NCBI GenBank assembly: GCA_023101885.1
Contig: JALPQD010000076.1
Coordinates: 1,816,397-1,880,396 of the forward strand
Source of the DNA: Typhlomys cinereus
Taxonomy: Eukaryota > Chordata > Mammalia > Rodentia > Platacanthomyidae
Length of the DNA stretch: 64,000 bases
Direction: 5' to 3'
A program made the position numbers and the translations under genes. Positions 45,406 to 57,545 of this stretch are shown here, one piece after another (position 1 is the stretch's first letter; every line of letters begins with the position of its first letter). Below the pieces are notes generated by a model that had not been told where the DNA came from, ran no database searches, and saw nothing but the letters and a program-made list of their open reading frames with translations.

Positions 45406-47074
45406 ATCTGAACTTTCCTTTCTGTGGTTTCTGTTATCTTCAGTCCACCATGGTCTGAATCCAGCTAGTGAATAAAACTGGAAGGTCTTTAAAGAGAGAC
45501 CCTCATTTGATTCATATAGGTCTGATAATGAAAGCTAGAAGACTGTCTAAACCAAAGCCTTGTAAGAGCCACCAGACCTTAACACCAATAGTACTTCCTC
45601 AAAGACATCTGCCCAGCAGTGGCCTGCCCAACTCTAGATTAATACTGCCCTTGTCCTTGATCCCTGTAGACAAAGGGTATTGTTTAAAAACAGTTGGTGA
45701 AACTCTCTCATTTTGTCTTTAAATACTCTTCTCTCTCTTTGTGTTCCAGATGGGGGAATGTATATATACTTTACTATGGAACAAATATTCTTATTGAAAT
45801 AGTCACTCCCAAATAAATTCATTATATTTGCAGACTCCTGTGTATTTGTTTTGCAGTTAATAATAACAGGATTTATTTATGATGCTAGGCAGTTTTCTTC
45901 AACACCACCATATAGCAGGGAGTACTTAGCCACAAATGGTTTCAAATCTCAGCAAGAACCGAAAACATTCATCCTTATGGCCATGCTTCTTTTTAAAAAA
46001 AGGTTTTTTTTCATAACTCTTTGATTTATCTGGTGGACTCTCTTAGTGGAAATCAGGAGTGGGCTTCCCTGTTTCACCCAAAGTCCTGCTTTTCTTGGTG
46101 TGTCTGTAGGTCTTCTGACCAGCCGTATGCAGCAGCTCAGGGTGAGAGTGGAATGCAGGGAAGGGGGGAACATGCAAAATCACAGCTAGTCCTGTAAATG
46201 AGCAGGACATGTGGCCTCTTTTCCTGCTGCCTGATGCAATCATGCCTCAGTATTCCCAAGGCCAATTCAAAGAGCGTCAGTACAATGCAACGGCTCCTAA
46301 GCTGAGCTCATGTGCGATTACTGCCATTACATTGCCTGATGACTATCTTATTAAGACCATCCATCCTGCGGGGCCTGTGCCTCTGTAGAGATGGTTTGTC
46401 GATGGACATGGGTTTCTACACACCAGCACATGAACACAGTCAGGCTTCAGCCAGCCACAAGGCAGTTCGGGACCATGTCTGTCCAGCCTTTGGGAACCCA
46501 TTATCCTGTGGTTAATTCCTTGTCCTCCAGGTCTTGGTGTGCTGGGAGAGTGGACCTGGTGTCTGGATTTCAGAGTTGCCCCCACTGCCTGAGGAATGTT
46601 AGCTCTCCCACTCAGTTCTTGGCCTCTCCAGGAAGGTGAGGCTCTTTACATCCACAAATAAAAGTCCGAGGTTATAAATCTACTGCACTTGCCCAGAACA
46701 GGATAGGAGTTAGGGCAGGTCCAGGACCTCACTAGCCTCAGAAAGCAACAGTTTCTCCATTGATTTCAATTTCATTTTTATAGTTAAATCTGTCTAATGT
46801 CATGTAATATCCAAAGCAACAAATTCATCCAAAGTGAAGTGCTTCTCCATGTAAATCTGACCGCTAAATATCATCTTTCACTCAGAGGAATCGGGGATTT
46901 TTGGAGTAATGACACGTTAGATTTTAGGTAGGAAATACACAAGACACTAAGATATCTTGAACATGTCAGCAAGGAAATGATCATATGGAGCTTTTAGACA
47001 ACATGGAACCCAAACTATAGGCTCTTAGATGACTAAGGATGGGACAATCTGAGGGTCTTAAAAAGAAGAGCAGA
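45406..47074. other. Unique sequence
   Basis: No gene or clear repeat. Confidence 0.35.
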
Positions 47075-47315
47075 GGCCTGAGGAGGTGGCTCAGGTTAAA
47101 GGCTTTGCTCAGAAGCAAAAGGGTCTGAGTTCAGATCCCTGGATTCCACATAAAAATGTGGACATAGTGGCAACCTGCGATTTTCTTCTTGGAAGCGGGA
47201 GCCTGAGAAGCCCCAGAGCAAAGAAATAAGGAGGTAGAATAACTCGGGATGATTCCTGATGTCACTCTTAGGCCTCCATAAACACGTACGCACACACACA
47301 GACACACACACAAGT
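47075..47315 (+). mobile_element. tRNA-headed SINE, older type
   Basis: It starts 'gcctgaggaggtggctcagg', has 'gagttcagatc', and ends in a short CA tail (47289-47312). Confidence 0.75.
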
Positions 47316-47584
47316 CTGGACATATTATGATTGCCATCAAGAGGCAGAAGTGGGGTCCAACCCTAAGCTTTCTTCGTACAAAACTCTTCTCCTAAAGGTA
47401 GAAAGATTTTCTAAACCAGCTCCACCAATTGGGGACCAGGTGTTCCAATATTGACCTATGGGATCATTTCATATTCAGACTACAATGCAGGTGGGTAAAA
47501 ACTCATGAAATCTTGGTAACACTAAATCAAACAAAGACAACTAAGGTAAAAGACAAAAGCTTTGAAAATATTTTGCCAGGTGTG
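47316..47584. other. Unique sequence
   Basis: Nothing recognisable. Confidence 0.3.
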
Positions 47585-47990
47585 CTAGTTAGATGTACAA
47601 GTGCTAACTTGACAATTGAAGACTGAACTCTGGGCACATTTGCGAAGAGTTAGTAGTTAAGACAAGGCCTTGACTAAGCCTGGAGGAGATTAATATGAGA
47701 ACAAGCCCATGGCAGGTAAAACCATTTCCCAGACAGGTGGATAAGTTGGGAGAAGCTGTTTCAATGTGTTGGCACTTTCCAGCATACTTTGGACAGTCTG
47801 GCAAGTGAGGTTTGCCCCTCTCTCAGCAATCCCTGTGGCCATGGCATGGCCAGCTCCCTTGACTCCTGGTGTTGGTGTGAGCTTGCCTGCCAAGCTGGCC
47901 TAAGAGCTATAACCAGAACTGTAAAAACCAACCCCCTTGTCTCCCTAAGTTCTTTGGTCCTGAATTCATCACAGCATATGGCAACACCAG
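47585..47990 (-). repeat. Dispersed repeat family A, minus orientation
   Basis: 'gctaacttgacaattgaaga', 'gaacaagcccatggcaggta' and 'ggcactttccagcatacttt' are collinear with 24015-24395. Confidence 0.6.
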
Positions 47991-48299
47991 AGCATCACAT
48001 TTTATCCTGAATTAGGATGCAAAAAGGGGAAAACAAACACACATTCTGATTCTTGTGGACTAATCTCCATCACCACCAAACAGTCAGATGGAGGAAATTC
48101 TTCTTAATAAAAGAGCACACGTGATTAATAGCAAAGTGATTCAGTTACTACAAAATCTATTTCAAGATGGTGGAATTCAATGCTCATGACCAGCACCTAT
48201 CACAAACCTTCAGAAGAAAGGAGAAAGAGGCAAGAGGCTGGCAATGTAAAAAAAAAGGGGGGGGCCCTATATAAATACCAGGATTTGAAAAACCCCACC

Positions 48300-48441
48300 T
48301 CCGTGGATAAAGCATTTGTCATTAAGGCTGACAGCCTGAGTGTGAGCCCCAGAACTCACGAGATAAAAGGGAGAATTAACTCCCTCAAGTTGTCCAACTT
48401 CTACAAGTACACCATGGCATACGCCCTACACACACACACAC

Positions 48442-48477
<36 letters not shown>

Positions 48478-48505
48478 GCACGCACACACACGCACACATA
48501 ATTTT
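48300..48505 (+). mobile_element. B3-like SINE with (CA)n tail
   Basis: 'gcctgagtgtgagccccaga', 'agaattaactccctcaagtt' and 'gtccaacttctacaagtaca' follow the rodent B3 order, with a CA/CG tail at 48429-48500. Confidence 0.7.
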
Positions 48506-49516
48506 AAAAAAATTAAATCTTTTAAAAATTCATTTTTAAGTTAGTGGGGGGAATTTGAACATGGACTGCGTATTAGATAGTAAATATTTCTGGAATTGCG
48601 TTGCTTCAGTGGGTGGGATAAGACATTGAGGTTTTTTTTTTTATGTCACCAACAGAGTCCTACTGAAGCACACACCATAAAGCGAACGATGTCTAGCACT
48701 TTCTCTAAAATACTACAGGACGAGTAGGCTTGGAAAGAAAAAGGGAAGCATGAAAAGCAGAGCTCTGATCGCTGTTGGAAGATGGGGACAAGCAGATGGC
48801 GTTTGTCGTGCCTTTCTGCAATCGTGCACATGTGAACATTTTCACAATAATTTCCTTCTACTATTTTTTGTTAAGTTTCAGCTTCTCTCCAGCTGATTCT
48901 TCCTTGACTGAGAAGTTGTGGAAAGAAAGACAACCTAACTTTGGTCACCTTTTCTCCCTGCCCTTCCAGAGAAGTAAAGGCAGGAATTCACCAACTCTAG
49001 TGTTGCTAGCTTTAAGTGGTTTAAATGGCTATGCACAGGATTTGGGGGGTATAAAATTTTCATCAGCATAGCAGACAAGCCAGAGCCTTCTCTTGAGGAG
49101 TTTGAAAGCAAAACACAGAAAACAGTGGAGGCAAAGTGGAAAAGGAGGGAACTGAGGCCAGGAGGCGGCAGGGTCCCTGAAAAAATGCAGGGGAGTCGTC
49201 CTGGGAACAAGGACCCTTGGGACAAAGGTGAGCCCAGTCCATCTCCTGCTAGGGATGGGAGGGAAATGAAATGCAATGACTCTCCAGACAAGCATGGTGG
49301 CCACCCTCTATCAGGCAACAGTGACCATCCTCAAAGCCATGTGTTCCCATCCAAGCCAGAGAACTGTCCTAGGGGATGATGGGCGGGGTCTGCCTAGCTC
49401 CACCGGAGGTGTCAGTCAGAGGCCACACCAGGAACCGGGCACTGTCAGCCCTGCAGGACTTCAGGACGCATTAGCAGATTTATACCCCTGCTGCGGATAA
49501 CAGCTGCTGTGAGCTC
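48506..49516. other. Unique sequence
   Basis: No gene seen. The part 49125-49500 is somewhat GC-rich with short open frames, but no domain is recognisable. Confidence 0.35.
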
Positions 49517-49523
49517 AGCTTTT

Positions 49524-49814
49524 TTTTTTTTAATTTTTTTGTTATTTTATTATTTATTCAATTGTGCGTGAGTGCGCGTGTGTATATGTGTGTGTGTGTG
49601 TAGAACTTCAGACGAATTCGGGAACCACCATGGCCCGCCTCCACCTTCTCCTCGTTTACTCTGCCCAGGGATTCACAGGCTCCGCCCTACCAGGACCAGA
49701 AACGCAGGCTGCCCCTGCTTCCGCCCAGCGTCTATACGTGGGGTCTAGGATCCAAACTCAGGACCTTCTACCTGCAAGGCAGAGACTTAACTTCTGAGCC
49801 ACCTCTCCAGCCCC
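49524..49814 (-). mobile_element. tRNA-headed CpG-rich SINE, younger type
   Basis: The minus strand begins 'ggggctggagaggtggctca' and ends in an A-rich tail (T-rich 49524-49550 on plus). Probable short target-site duplication AGCTTTT at 49517-49523 and 49815-49821. Confidence 0.88.
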
Positions 49815-50399
49815 AGCTTTTAAAATTTAAAATAAGATAAAATTGAATGTGAAGTGTGTGAGGCTCAGGGTAAGTGTGGTCAGCAATTCTCCCAAATGAG
49901 CTGTCCCTCTGAGTGTGTTTTGGGGAATCAGGATTTCCACTTCTTCCAGAGTCAGGCTCTTGCTTTCCCCAGCAACAGTGTGAGCAGAACAGTCATTGTG
50001 AACGTTCTGAATAATAAAGAAGAGTCTACGGTAGCTAATTCCCTGGTTGATTCAAAGTCAAACTCAAAGGCTGCAAGCTGAGCTCACTGCAGGTCACTTA
50101 AGTGATTTTCTTAAGGTAGTGGCGGGCATACAGATCGCCAGTTGATATGTGCGTTCTCCCAGAATCCTTCAAACCCGAACAGGAGTGATGTGCCCTAAGC
50201 GTTCTTTTAAATGAAGTCGGGAATGACTTTTTCTCTTTGTTACAACAGCTGACATCACACTCAGTTGTTCCCCACTCATAATTACTGTATTCATCATCTC
50301 TGTACTGTTGCATGCTTGTACATTTCACCGGAGCTGCTCAAATCTGTGACAGTCGCTGGAAACCTTTATGAAATATTTTATTTCTTGTCTCCATCCATA
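49815..50399. other. Unique sequence
   Basis: Nothing recognisable. Confidence 0.3.
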
Positions 50400-50404
50400 G
50401 CCTT

Positions 50405-50580
50405 ATTCTTTTTTTTTTCTTTTTCCACACTTTATTTTTTTTCCTAATCATACAAGCTCAATAGGTAATCCCCTCTTCTCCCCCCCTTTCTTGTCATCCG
50501 CAGTTGCATTCTCTCTCTTTCCCCTTCCTTTCACCCTCCCTCCCTCTCCTTCTCCCAGTATTATCACTTCCTCCCTCCCA
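50405..50580 (-). mobile_element. L1 3' UTR end, minus orientation
   Basis: A T-rich start, then 'aatcatacaagctcaatagg' and a CT-rich tract, is the reverse of the L1 3' end seen at 39050-39275. Confidence 0.6.
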
Positions 50581-50649
50581 GAGTCTCCTGAGAAACCTCC
50601 CCCTCCATCTTACCACCATGCAGCACTAAGAAGTTTCCCGAAGACTACA

Positions 50650-50725
50650 CACGGTACTTCCAGGACTGAGGCAGAAGGATCCAGGCTACTCAGGCTACAT
50701 ATGGAGACACTGGCTCAAAACGAAG
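50650..50725 (+). mobile_element. B1-like SINE fragment
   Basis: 'ggtacttccaggactgaggc' and 'agaaggatccaggctactca' are weak B1 matches. Confidence 0.35.
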
Positions 50726-50804
50726 TTTCCTACAACAGGCTCTACCCTCGTGCCTTTCCTTCACAGCACGTGTCTCAATTGGACATGGATGGTCTCTGTG
50801 TGTC

Positions 50805-51350
50805 AGTTAGGATCCTCTAGAGGAGAAGTGATAGACGGGGTGTTAAAAAAAAAAAAAAAGATAACTGAGTAACCCAGCAATAGCTGCCTGTACCTGTTCA
50901 GTCTAAGAGCTGAATAGATCATAGTACCAATCTGATGGTGACGACTAGAATGTTCCTAGAACTGGTCTCCAACAGTCTCAGTGTGATGCTAAGGCCAGAG
51001 GGTCCCAGAGTTTCCGAGGCTAAGTCACATTGTATAGTTGAAGAAACTGGGCTCCCACGTTAGTAAAGAACAGAAACAGCGAAGAACTGCAACAGAGCCA
51101 CAGTGAAGAACTAAGAATGGCAGCACAGCAGCAATGCAGAGTGAGGAAGGGCAGTGTCGAAGGAGGCAGAGCCACAACGAACGAGGAGCTCGCCAGCACT
51201 GGGCTAGAGAAGATGGACGTTCCCCTCTTGCACTTCCCTTATCTGGTCTGCCACAGGAAGGCACCACCCACTGTGGGCTGGGTCTCCGTCTTCCGTAGAC
51301 TTGCTGTGCCTAAGCTCAGCCTGCAACTGTCAAGTCGACATATTTGACTC
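50805..51350 (-). repeat. Diverged dispersed repeat, possibly family A-related
   Basis: It starts 'gttaggatcctctagaggag' and ends 'caactgtcaagtcgacatat', like the family A 3' end. Includes an A run at 50845-50859. Family not resolved. Confidence 0.4.
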
Positions 51351-51583
51351 TCACCCTTGATCTGATCCTTTCTCCGTGACGCAGATCCTCATCTGCCTTG
51401 TTCCTCATCATCTCTAGTACCATGATGAATACTTGGAAGGAAAGAAGTGGGGAGAAAGAAAAGGAGAAGAAGAAGGAAGGATAGAGGGAGTGAGAAATGA
51501 CCTTGGAGGGGAGGAGGAAACTCCCATACCAAGAGGGAGGGACCCTTTCTAGACTACCTGCTGCTCTCATTGCTACATGCAAA

Positions 51584-51625
51584 GAAACAGTGTATTTCTC
51601 ACAAAACTGAGAAATACACTGTTTC
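51584..51625. repeat. Perfect 18-bp inverted repeat with 6-nt loop
   Basis: Arm 51584-51601 (gaaacagtgtatttctca) is exactly complementary to 51608-51625, with loop caaaac at 51602-51607. It lies 30 nt before a young SINE and its target-site duplication. It may be a templated inversion made during repair, or a hairpin-forming transcript. Confidence 0.95.
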
Positions 51626-51655
51626 ACATCTCATTGTTTATTAAGAATTGTTTTG

Positions 51656-51907
51656 GGGGCTGGAGAGGTGGCTCAGGGGTTAAGCTTCTGCCTTGCAGGT
51701 GGAAGGTCCTGAGTTCGGATCCTAGACCCCACGTATAGACGCTGGGTGGAAGCAGGGGTGGCCTGCATTTCTGGTCTTGGTAAAGCAGAGCCTGTGAATC
51801 CCGAGGCAGAGTAAACAAGGAGGAGGTAGAAACGTCCATGGTGGTTCTCGAATTCGCCCGTGGTTCTACACACACACAATTGAATGAATAAATAAATAAA
51901 AATTAAG
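51656..51907 (+). mobile_element. tRNA-headed CpG-rich SINE, younger type, with TSD
   Basis: It begins 'gggctggagaggtggctcag', has a B-box-like 'gagttcggatc', only a very short (CA)n, and ends 'attgaatgaataaataaa'. Target-site duplication AAGAATTGTTTTG at 51643-51655 and 51908-51920. Confidence 0.93.
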
Positions 51908-51929
51908 AAGAATTGTTTTGTTTGTTTGT

Positions 51930-52045
51930 TTGATTTTTGAGACAATGTCTCACTGTGTAATAAAGGCTGGCCTCAAACTCCAGGCAACTCTCCTGCCTCA
52001 GCCTCTTCTAGAGTTAAAGGATTATAGGTGTAAACCACCATATTC
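51930..52045 (-). mobile_element. B1-like SINE, minus orientation
   Basis: 'gagacaatgtctcactgtgt' to 'gattataggtgtaaaccacc' is the full reversed B1 order. Confidence 0.8.
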
Positions 52046-52439
52046 AGTTTGGATTTCACCATATCATATCTGGTCTGTTTTATGAAAGCCAATTCTCATG
52101 TACTTTCCATTGTAAGAGGACCTGAGTGCGGTCAGCAAATATCTATGCCTCTTAAATTAATTGCCACTATCAAATCTGTGGTTCCCATACACTGGAGCAG
52201 ATTCTCTGATAAAGAGTGGACAGCAGGCTTGCAGAACAGCAAGTAAGTAATGAGACATCTGGTTGGGCTCGCAGACTCTCCTTACTGGTCACTTGTGTCT
52301 GATGGAGTATGATCTCACCAGAAAGGGAGGACATAGAGTCTAGCAGATAGAAGATAACCATCTTGCAAATGGGAGACTGACTCCCCCCTCACAGCGGTCT
52401 TCTACTTTTATCCCATCTACCTTTGAATGTACTCTTATA
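52046..52439. other. Unique sequence
   Basis: Nothing recognisable. Confidence 0.3.
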
Positions 52440-53140
52440 ACAAGACTCTAATTTAACAGGTTTTTATCTCTGGCCAGGGGGTGACATCCAATACCCATCA
52501 GGATGGAGCCAAGGGCATTGCAGGAGCAGCAAAACCGAAAAAAATAAAATCAACAAACCATAATTCAGAACATCAGAGACTCTATATCAACCACCTGGAA
52601 CTGGGCCAGCCTAATCTCTCCCCGTCCTGAAGCTCAGGGAAATTTGCGGAAGAGGGGGCAGTAATATTGTAAGAGCACAAGGATGGGAGGAGTTAAGATA
52701 TGCAAGATACTCCACACAAGTTAGGGCCGAAGCAATTGTAATAGGACTCTGCATGATCTGCGCAATGACCAACTTATCATTGACCCCTCAAAGTCTAGCA
52801 TGGACTAAAGGTACTAGGATCCTTAGAAGCAAGGGATTAACAGTCACAATAGCGTTCCTACACTTAAGGGGAACACAAGAAAGAGTTATAGGAAATGCCA
52901 CTGAGTCCTTACACCTCATCAGAGAGGAGGACCCAGAGGAAAGTTTGATATACACATTAAAGGATGCTTCAGAGATGGGGAGGGGGCACTGGGAGAAAGG
53001 GAGGGAGGGGGGAAAGGAAAAAAAAGGGGGGAAGGGAGCAGGGAGGTCTAAGGAGGGGTGGAGGGAGGGAGGGGACAGGGGTACCTATTACATTTGTATG
53101 AGCAGAAAAATAAATAATTTTTTTAAAAATTTAAAAATAA
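52440..53140 (+). mobile_element. L1 3' end with G-rich polypurine tract
   Basis: The longest copy of this L1 3' end. 'gagtccttacacctcatcag' and 'ggaggacccagaggaaagtt' match 39050-39275, followed by a GGGA-rich tract (52975-53080) and 'ctattacatttgtatgagca'. The upstream 52440-52900 is probably the rest of the L1 3' UTR. The short open frame at 52753-53151 is a by-product. Confidence 0.65.
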
Positions 53141-53205
53141 TAAATAAATAAATAAATAAACAAATACATAAATAAATTAAAAAAATAAATTAAAAAAAAG
53201 ATTGT
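53130..53205. repeat. (AAAT)n A-rich tail of L1
   Basis: Imperfect AAAT units and A runs form the poly(A)-derived end of the L1 copy. Confidence 0.85.
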
Positions 53206-54599
53206 GTTGAAAGGCTGCCTGCTCCTCATGGATTGGCCGGGGGCCTGAGCTACAGATCCTCAGCGGTCCTGCAGAAGGGGGGGTGTCAGAACAGTAACGC
53301 TACTAAGACCTGTCCCCAGGACAGTAGATATGGCAGGTGGACGGTCTCTGCTTGCTGGCCACAGGAACTCGGGCAGGCTGTCCGCCGCTCCTGACCTTAG
53401 CTTCCTTCATAGATGGAGACTGCAGTCTCTGCACCAGACAGCAACTGCCAGAACACCGTCAGGAGCACATGTGGAGCAAGGGGAGGGGAAAGCCTGGGAA
53501 GAAGCCGATCCTGGTATCCATCAAATCATAGCACTGCATCTGCAGAGCCACCGTGGGTTGGCCTGTGAGCTTGCTCATGCGCATTTGAATTTGCTAATTT
53601 TCTCCTTTTGCCGGACAGGAAACTGAGACAGAAGAGATTAAAACGCACTTGTGGGAAATCACCTGATGATATCAGGTCCTTCACAGGATCGGTGAGTCCT
53701 TCAAGCTATGGTGGTGGTGAGCAGTGTGAGTCACTCTGTGCCTCCTAAGTAAGAGGGAGAATTGGACCAAGGCAAGAGTCTCATACAGCTTTCCAGTTCT
53801 TTCCAGTTCTGCTTTGGACTTCCTCTCTTATGGCCAAGGCCAGCAAAGCAAAGCAGGAAGCAGATTCTGTATCTGCAGCGGCTCTCAGTAGAACCTCTGG
53901 GGCTGTACACAAAGTGTCCCCCGTGTGCGTGTCCCGTCTGCTCACATGCACAGTTCTGGCTTTTTGAGAGTGCTTGTGGAGAGAAAATAATAGATGGCTG
54001 CTAAAATACTTTTGGAATAGCATTTCTGCAAATCTTGATATAAAATAACATTTATGAACTATTCTAGGCTTTGGGTTGAAAGTGAAGCATGGGAGTCATA
54101 AATATGCCATGGAGCTCATTAGGCAAGCCCCGGCTCTGGCCTGAATAAAATGATCCTGCAGCCCTGGGCTCTATTCATCACACAGTTCCGTCGTTATTCT
54201 GAAATTCCTAGAGAGTCCCTTCCAAGGCAGTGATAATTGAAGGAGCCGGTGTAACTTAGAAGCACAAAAGTCCAGCTTTGCTGCTAAGATTCAAGAGGAA
54301 GAGTGGGGTGCATGAGAACCCAGAGAACAGTTTGTGGATAAAAAGTATTTGGAAAATGTACCATGTTGGAGTAAGTCTTACATGTACCTCTTCCCCCCAA
54401 TAAGCAGAAATCTTTGTTTCCTCCATATCCCAGCCACTTGTGCTCAGGACCCCCCAGCACTACAGGGAAGGAGGTTGTGAAGGAAAATGGACGTAGATTC
54501 AACCAGTTCATCCTAACAAATTGTTGTTGCAAGGGCACCTCAGGTGTGGGCTCAGGGTCGGCATCCTTCTACTATGAAAAAAAGAAAAAAAGGCATGGG
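53206..54599. other. Unique sequence
   Basis: No gene. Parts near 53.3-53.5 kb are GC-moderate with short open frames and no domain. Confidence 0.35.
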
Positions 54600-54914
54600 A
54601 TCTTCATATCCCCCCAATGACTTAACTTCCTCCCATGGAGCCCCACTTCCTGAAGGTTCCATCATCTCTCAATGGTACCACAGGTTGGAAACCAATTCTT
54701 CCACACATGGGTCTTGCGGAGACATTCCAGACCCCAAGCTATAACAGGGTATCTCATGGCAGCCCAGCATGTTGGGGAAACTGTCTCCCCTGGCATCTTC
54801 CAGGGAGCTTCTATTGGTGACTACAGTGCAGCTGCTCTGATCAGGATCAACCCTGGATTCACTGAGAATCACTGTGCCACCTGCCTTGGTGTTGCAGCTT
54901 GCCTGCATGGTTGC
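54600..54914 (-). repeat. Possible LTR-like dispersed repeat
   Basis: 'cctcccatggagccccactt' and 'acacatgggtcttgcggaga' resemble the reverse of MaLR-like repeats. Weak. Confidence 0.3.
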
Positions 54915-55330
54915 TGATAAATCACCATCAAAGGGCTTAAGGGAACAAGGGGTTTATTTTCTTACAGTCTGGTTACAGTTCTCAGTCCAGCTTGATGGGA
55001 GAGCACGCACCAATACCGCGACTGAGGAAATTGGCCACACCATCTCTACATAATGGCTGAGAGAGAGAGAGAGAGAGAGAGAGATGATCCTTACTTGGCA
55101 GACCAGCATGTCTGGCCAAGTTTACAGAAGGATGCCGATTCTCTCAACCAGCTCTCCGTGATTTATTCCAGGGCCTAGTCCCACCCACTGGGATAGGCTG
55201 GGCCTTTCCCATCAGCTAGACAATCTCCCTCAGGATTGCTCTAGGCTTAATTCAACTACTAATTCTCCACAAGTGTGCCCAGAGCTCAAACCCTCAACTG
55301 TCAAGTTGACACCTGTGCCTAACCACGACA
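54915..55330 (+). repeat. Dispersed repeat family A, near full-length
   Basis: It runs from 'gctgataaatcaccatcaaa' to 'tgacacctgtgcctaaccac', collinear with 3150-3545. An internal (GA)n run sits at 55059-55084 (the 3.2-kb copy has only a short gagagaga). Confidence 0.65.
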
Positions 55331-55551
55331 CTTGGGAAGGGAGGTGTGTGTCCACACCCCACAGAATTCCTCTTTACTTCCTGCAGACCTTTTCCAGTTT
55401 ACAGGGCAGCTTCTGGGTACTCTGCCTACCGCAGGCAAAGAACCAACTCTCCCACAGAGCTGTGAGGCTGCCGCCTCAATGGTCATCTCCAGAGACATCC
55501 CTTGAGACTAGTGACAATTCAAAAAAAATGCCTTCAAAGAAGATAACCATT

Positions 55552-55690
55552 GGGGCTGGTGAGATGGCTTAGTGGGTAAAAGCATTTCCTGCACAAGCAT
55601 GATGCCTTGAGTTCAATCCATAGAGACCACAGAAGAAGGAGAGAACCAACTTCTGAAAGTTATCCTTTATTCAGAGAGAGAGAAATCTTA
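55552..55690 (+). mobile_element. B3/B2-like SINE
   Basis: 'ggggctggtgagatggctta', 'gagttcaatccatagagacc' and 'gaaagttatcctttattcag' follow the B3 order. No long tail is left. Confidence 0.75.
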
Positions 55691-55965
55691 TAAAAGCAGA
55701 TGCATCTGCATGTCTGCAACCATGCTGGTTATTACAGATGACATGGCAGCTGATTTACCAAGGGGACAGAGCAGCCAAAGAGGAGCTCACAACTGTCCTC
55801 CCTCCACGTACCCTGACCCTACCTACACCCATCTTCTGCTTCTCTGATGCTGTGTAAGGATAAGGACTCTCTCCTGGACTACTTTAGTCAGCTGCTCTGA
55901 GCCTTCTTAATGAGGCCCTGTCCTAGTTCTGACAAGCTCAGTTTTATCAATGCATCCTGCTAAAC

Positions 55966-55968
<3 letters not shown>

Positions 55969-56024
<56 letters not shown>

Positions 56025-56031
56025 TGTGTGT
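55969..56031. repeat. (GT)n microsatellite
   Basis: About 30 GT units with one AT interruption. Confidence 0.97.
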
Positions 56032-56100
56032 TTTGCTAGGGATGGAACCCACACCCTTTCCCAAGCCAGGTAAGCGCCGTATCACTGAGTCCCATCTCTA
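56032..56100 (-). mobile_element. ID-like SINE, minus orientation
   Basis: 'ttgctagggatggaacccac' to 'actgagtcccatctctag' is a reversed ID head next to the GT tract. Confidence 0.55.
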
Positions 56101-56572
56101 GATCTGCCCAGCCTCTTTATTGCCCTGTTCCCTTGACCTCCAGTTAAGCTCTTCTTCCTCCCAGCCTACTTCCTCTTGGTAATTTTCACCCATGATGATT
56201 GACTTTGATTCCCCTCTTGTCCCTGTCATGTTCAGAGTTGAGTTCAGTCCCTCCTAGGGCAACGGTCCTGACCTCTATTACAATACCTTCAGATGGCGGC
56301 TTCCTTGTCATTTTTAACAAGGGTCAGAATAATTTCGTTTGACAGTTTTAAGACTGCCCTAAAGCTCCTGCACATCACTCTGCCACGTACTGTTGCCAGG
56401 AAAGGCACGACATTCAGCCCAGACTTCTGCTCTCAAAGGACAGAGAGAAAAGGAACGGGCCGCAGTTTTTGAGGCCCTCCTGCTCACAATCATCTGGGCT
56501 TTGTAATCCTAGGCTTCTCTTAAATTTGGATTCTAAACTTTGCACTGACTTTGTATATATTCAATGAGAGGC
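56101..56572. other. Unique sequence
   Basis: Nothing recognisable. Confidence 0.3.
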
Positions 56573-56920
56573 CGTCTTAGTCTATTTTCTTTGGTATAAC
56601 AAGATACCAAAGACAGGGCAGTTCATAAAGAACAGAAGGAAATCCATGAGCTTGGTTCTGGCATCTGGGGAGGGCCTTCCTGTGGCACCACAATGTGGCA
56701 GAGATATCACGTGGCGAGAAAGAGCAAGTGTGCTAGCTTGGTCATCTTCTTCTTTTTCTTCTACGCTATTGGTGCTACCATGTAGCCCCACCCTCATGAC
56801 CACATCTCTCATCCTAATCATCTACCAAAGGCCCTTCTCCATAAACTGCCCACATATGAATTTGAGGAATAAATTTCTAATACATGAAATCTGATGAACA
56901 CATTCAGCACACAGCAATTT
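56573..56920 (-). repeat. MaLR-like LTR (MST/MLT1 type), minus orientation
   Basis: 'gtcttagtctattttctttg', 'gcagttcataaagaacagaa', 'ggttctggcatctggggagg' and 'cctcatgaccacatctctca' follow the reversed order of an MST/MLT1 LTR. Confidence 0.7.
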
Positions 56921-57545
56921 TCATCATGAAACAGCTCCAGTGGCCAAAGCTTAAACAGTTTGAACAAGAAAATAAACGACATGGGGCAATCTCTTATAAC
57001 CCACATTACAAAATGAATAACCATCAGACCCGACTAACATAAAGGAATGAATAAGTCGATGGGAATAAGATGCTGTCCCTGTTCCTATTCCTTGTAAAAA
57101 GAATTCTAGATCATTTAGGTGAGCATCCTTCCCCCATAAGGAAGTGTTTTTAACCCCTTCCTTCAGCATGGAACATACTCAGTGACTTGTTTCCAAAGAG
57201 CAGAATACGGGAAGGAGAGGAAAGTCACTCAATAAAGGAGACACTACCCCAGCTCATAGCATGCACCCTCACATGACATGACGAGAAAGCCTTTTGCCCG
57301 CTTCAGGCTTTCTCCACAAAGTGCATAACCTACTCTCACCACAGGAAAGATATCAGACAGAATTGACAGAGGAGGCCCCACACCTGACCAGTTATCCTTG
57401 CCACTGTGGAGGCTGAGGAACTTTTGACTTGGTGCTTGGATAGAATTCTGGAACACAGCAGAGAAGGGTCTATAAGGTCTGAAAAGAGCACGCATTTCAG
57501 TTAAAGGTAGTGAACAGTGGCGTGCCTGGGAACAATGTAAGATAC
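56921..57545. other. Unique sequence
   Basis: No gene or repeat seen. Confidence 0.3.

Noticed and set aside
52753..53151. 132-codon open frame rich in Gly/Lys/Glu
   Set aside because: It is the translation of an L1 3' UTR polypurine tract, not a protein gene.
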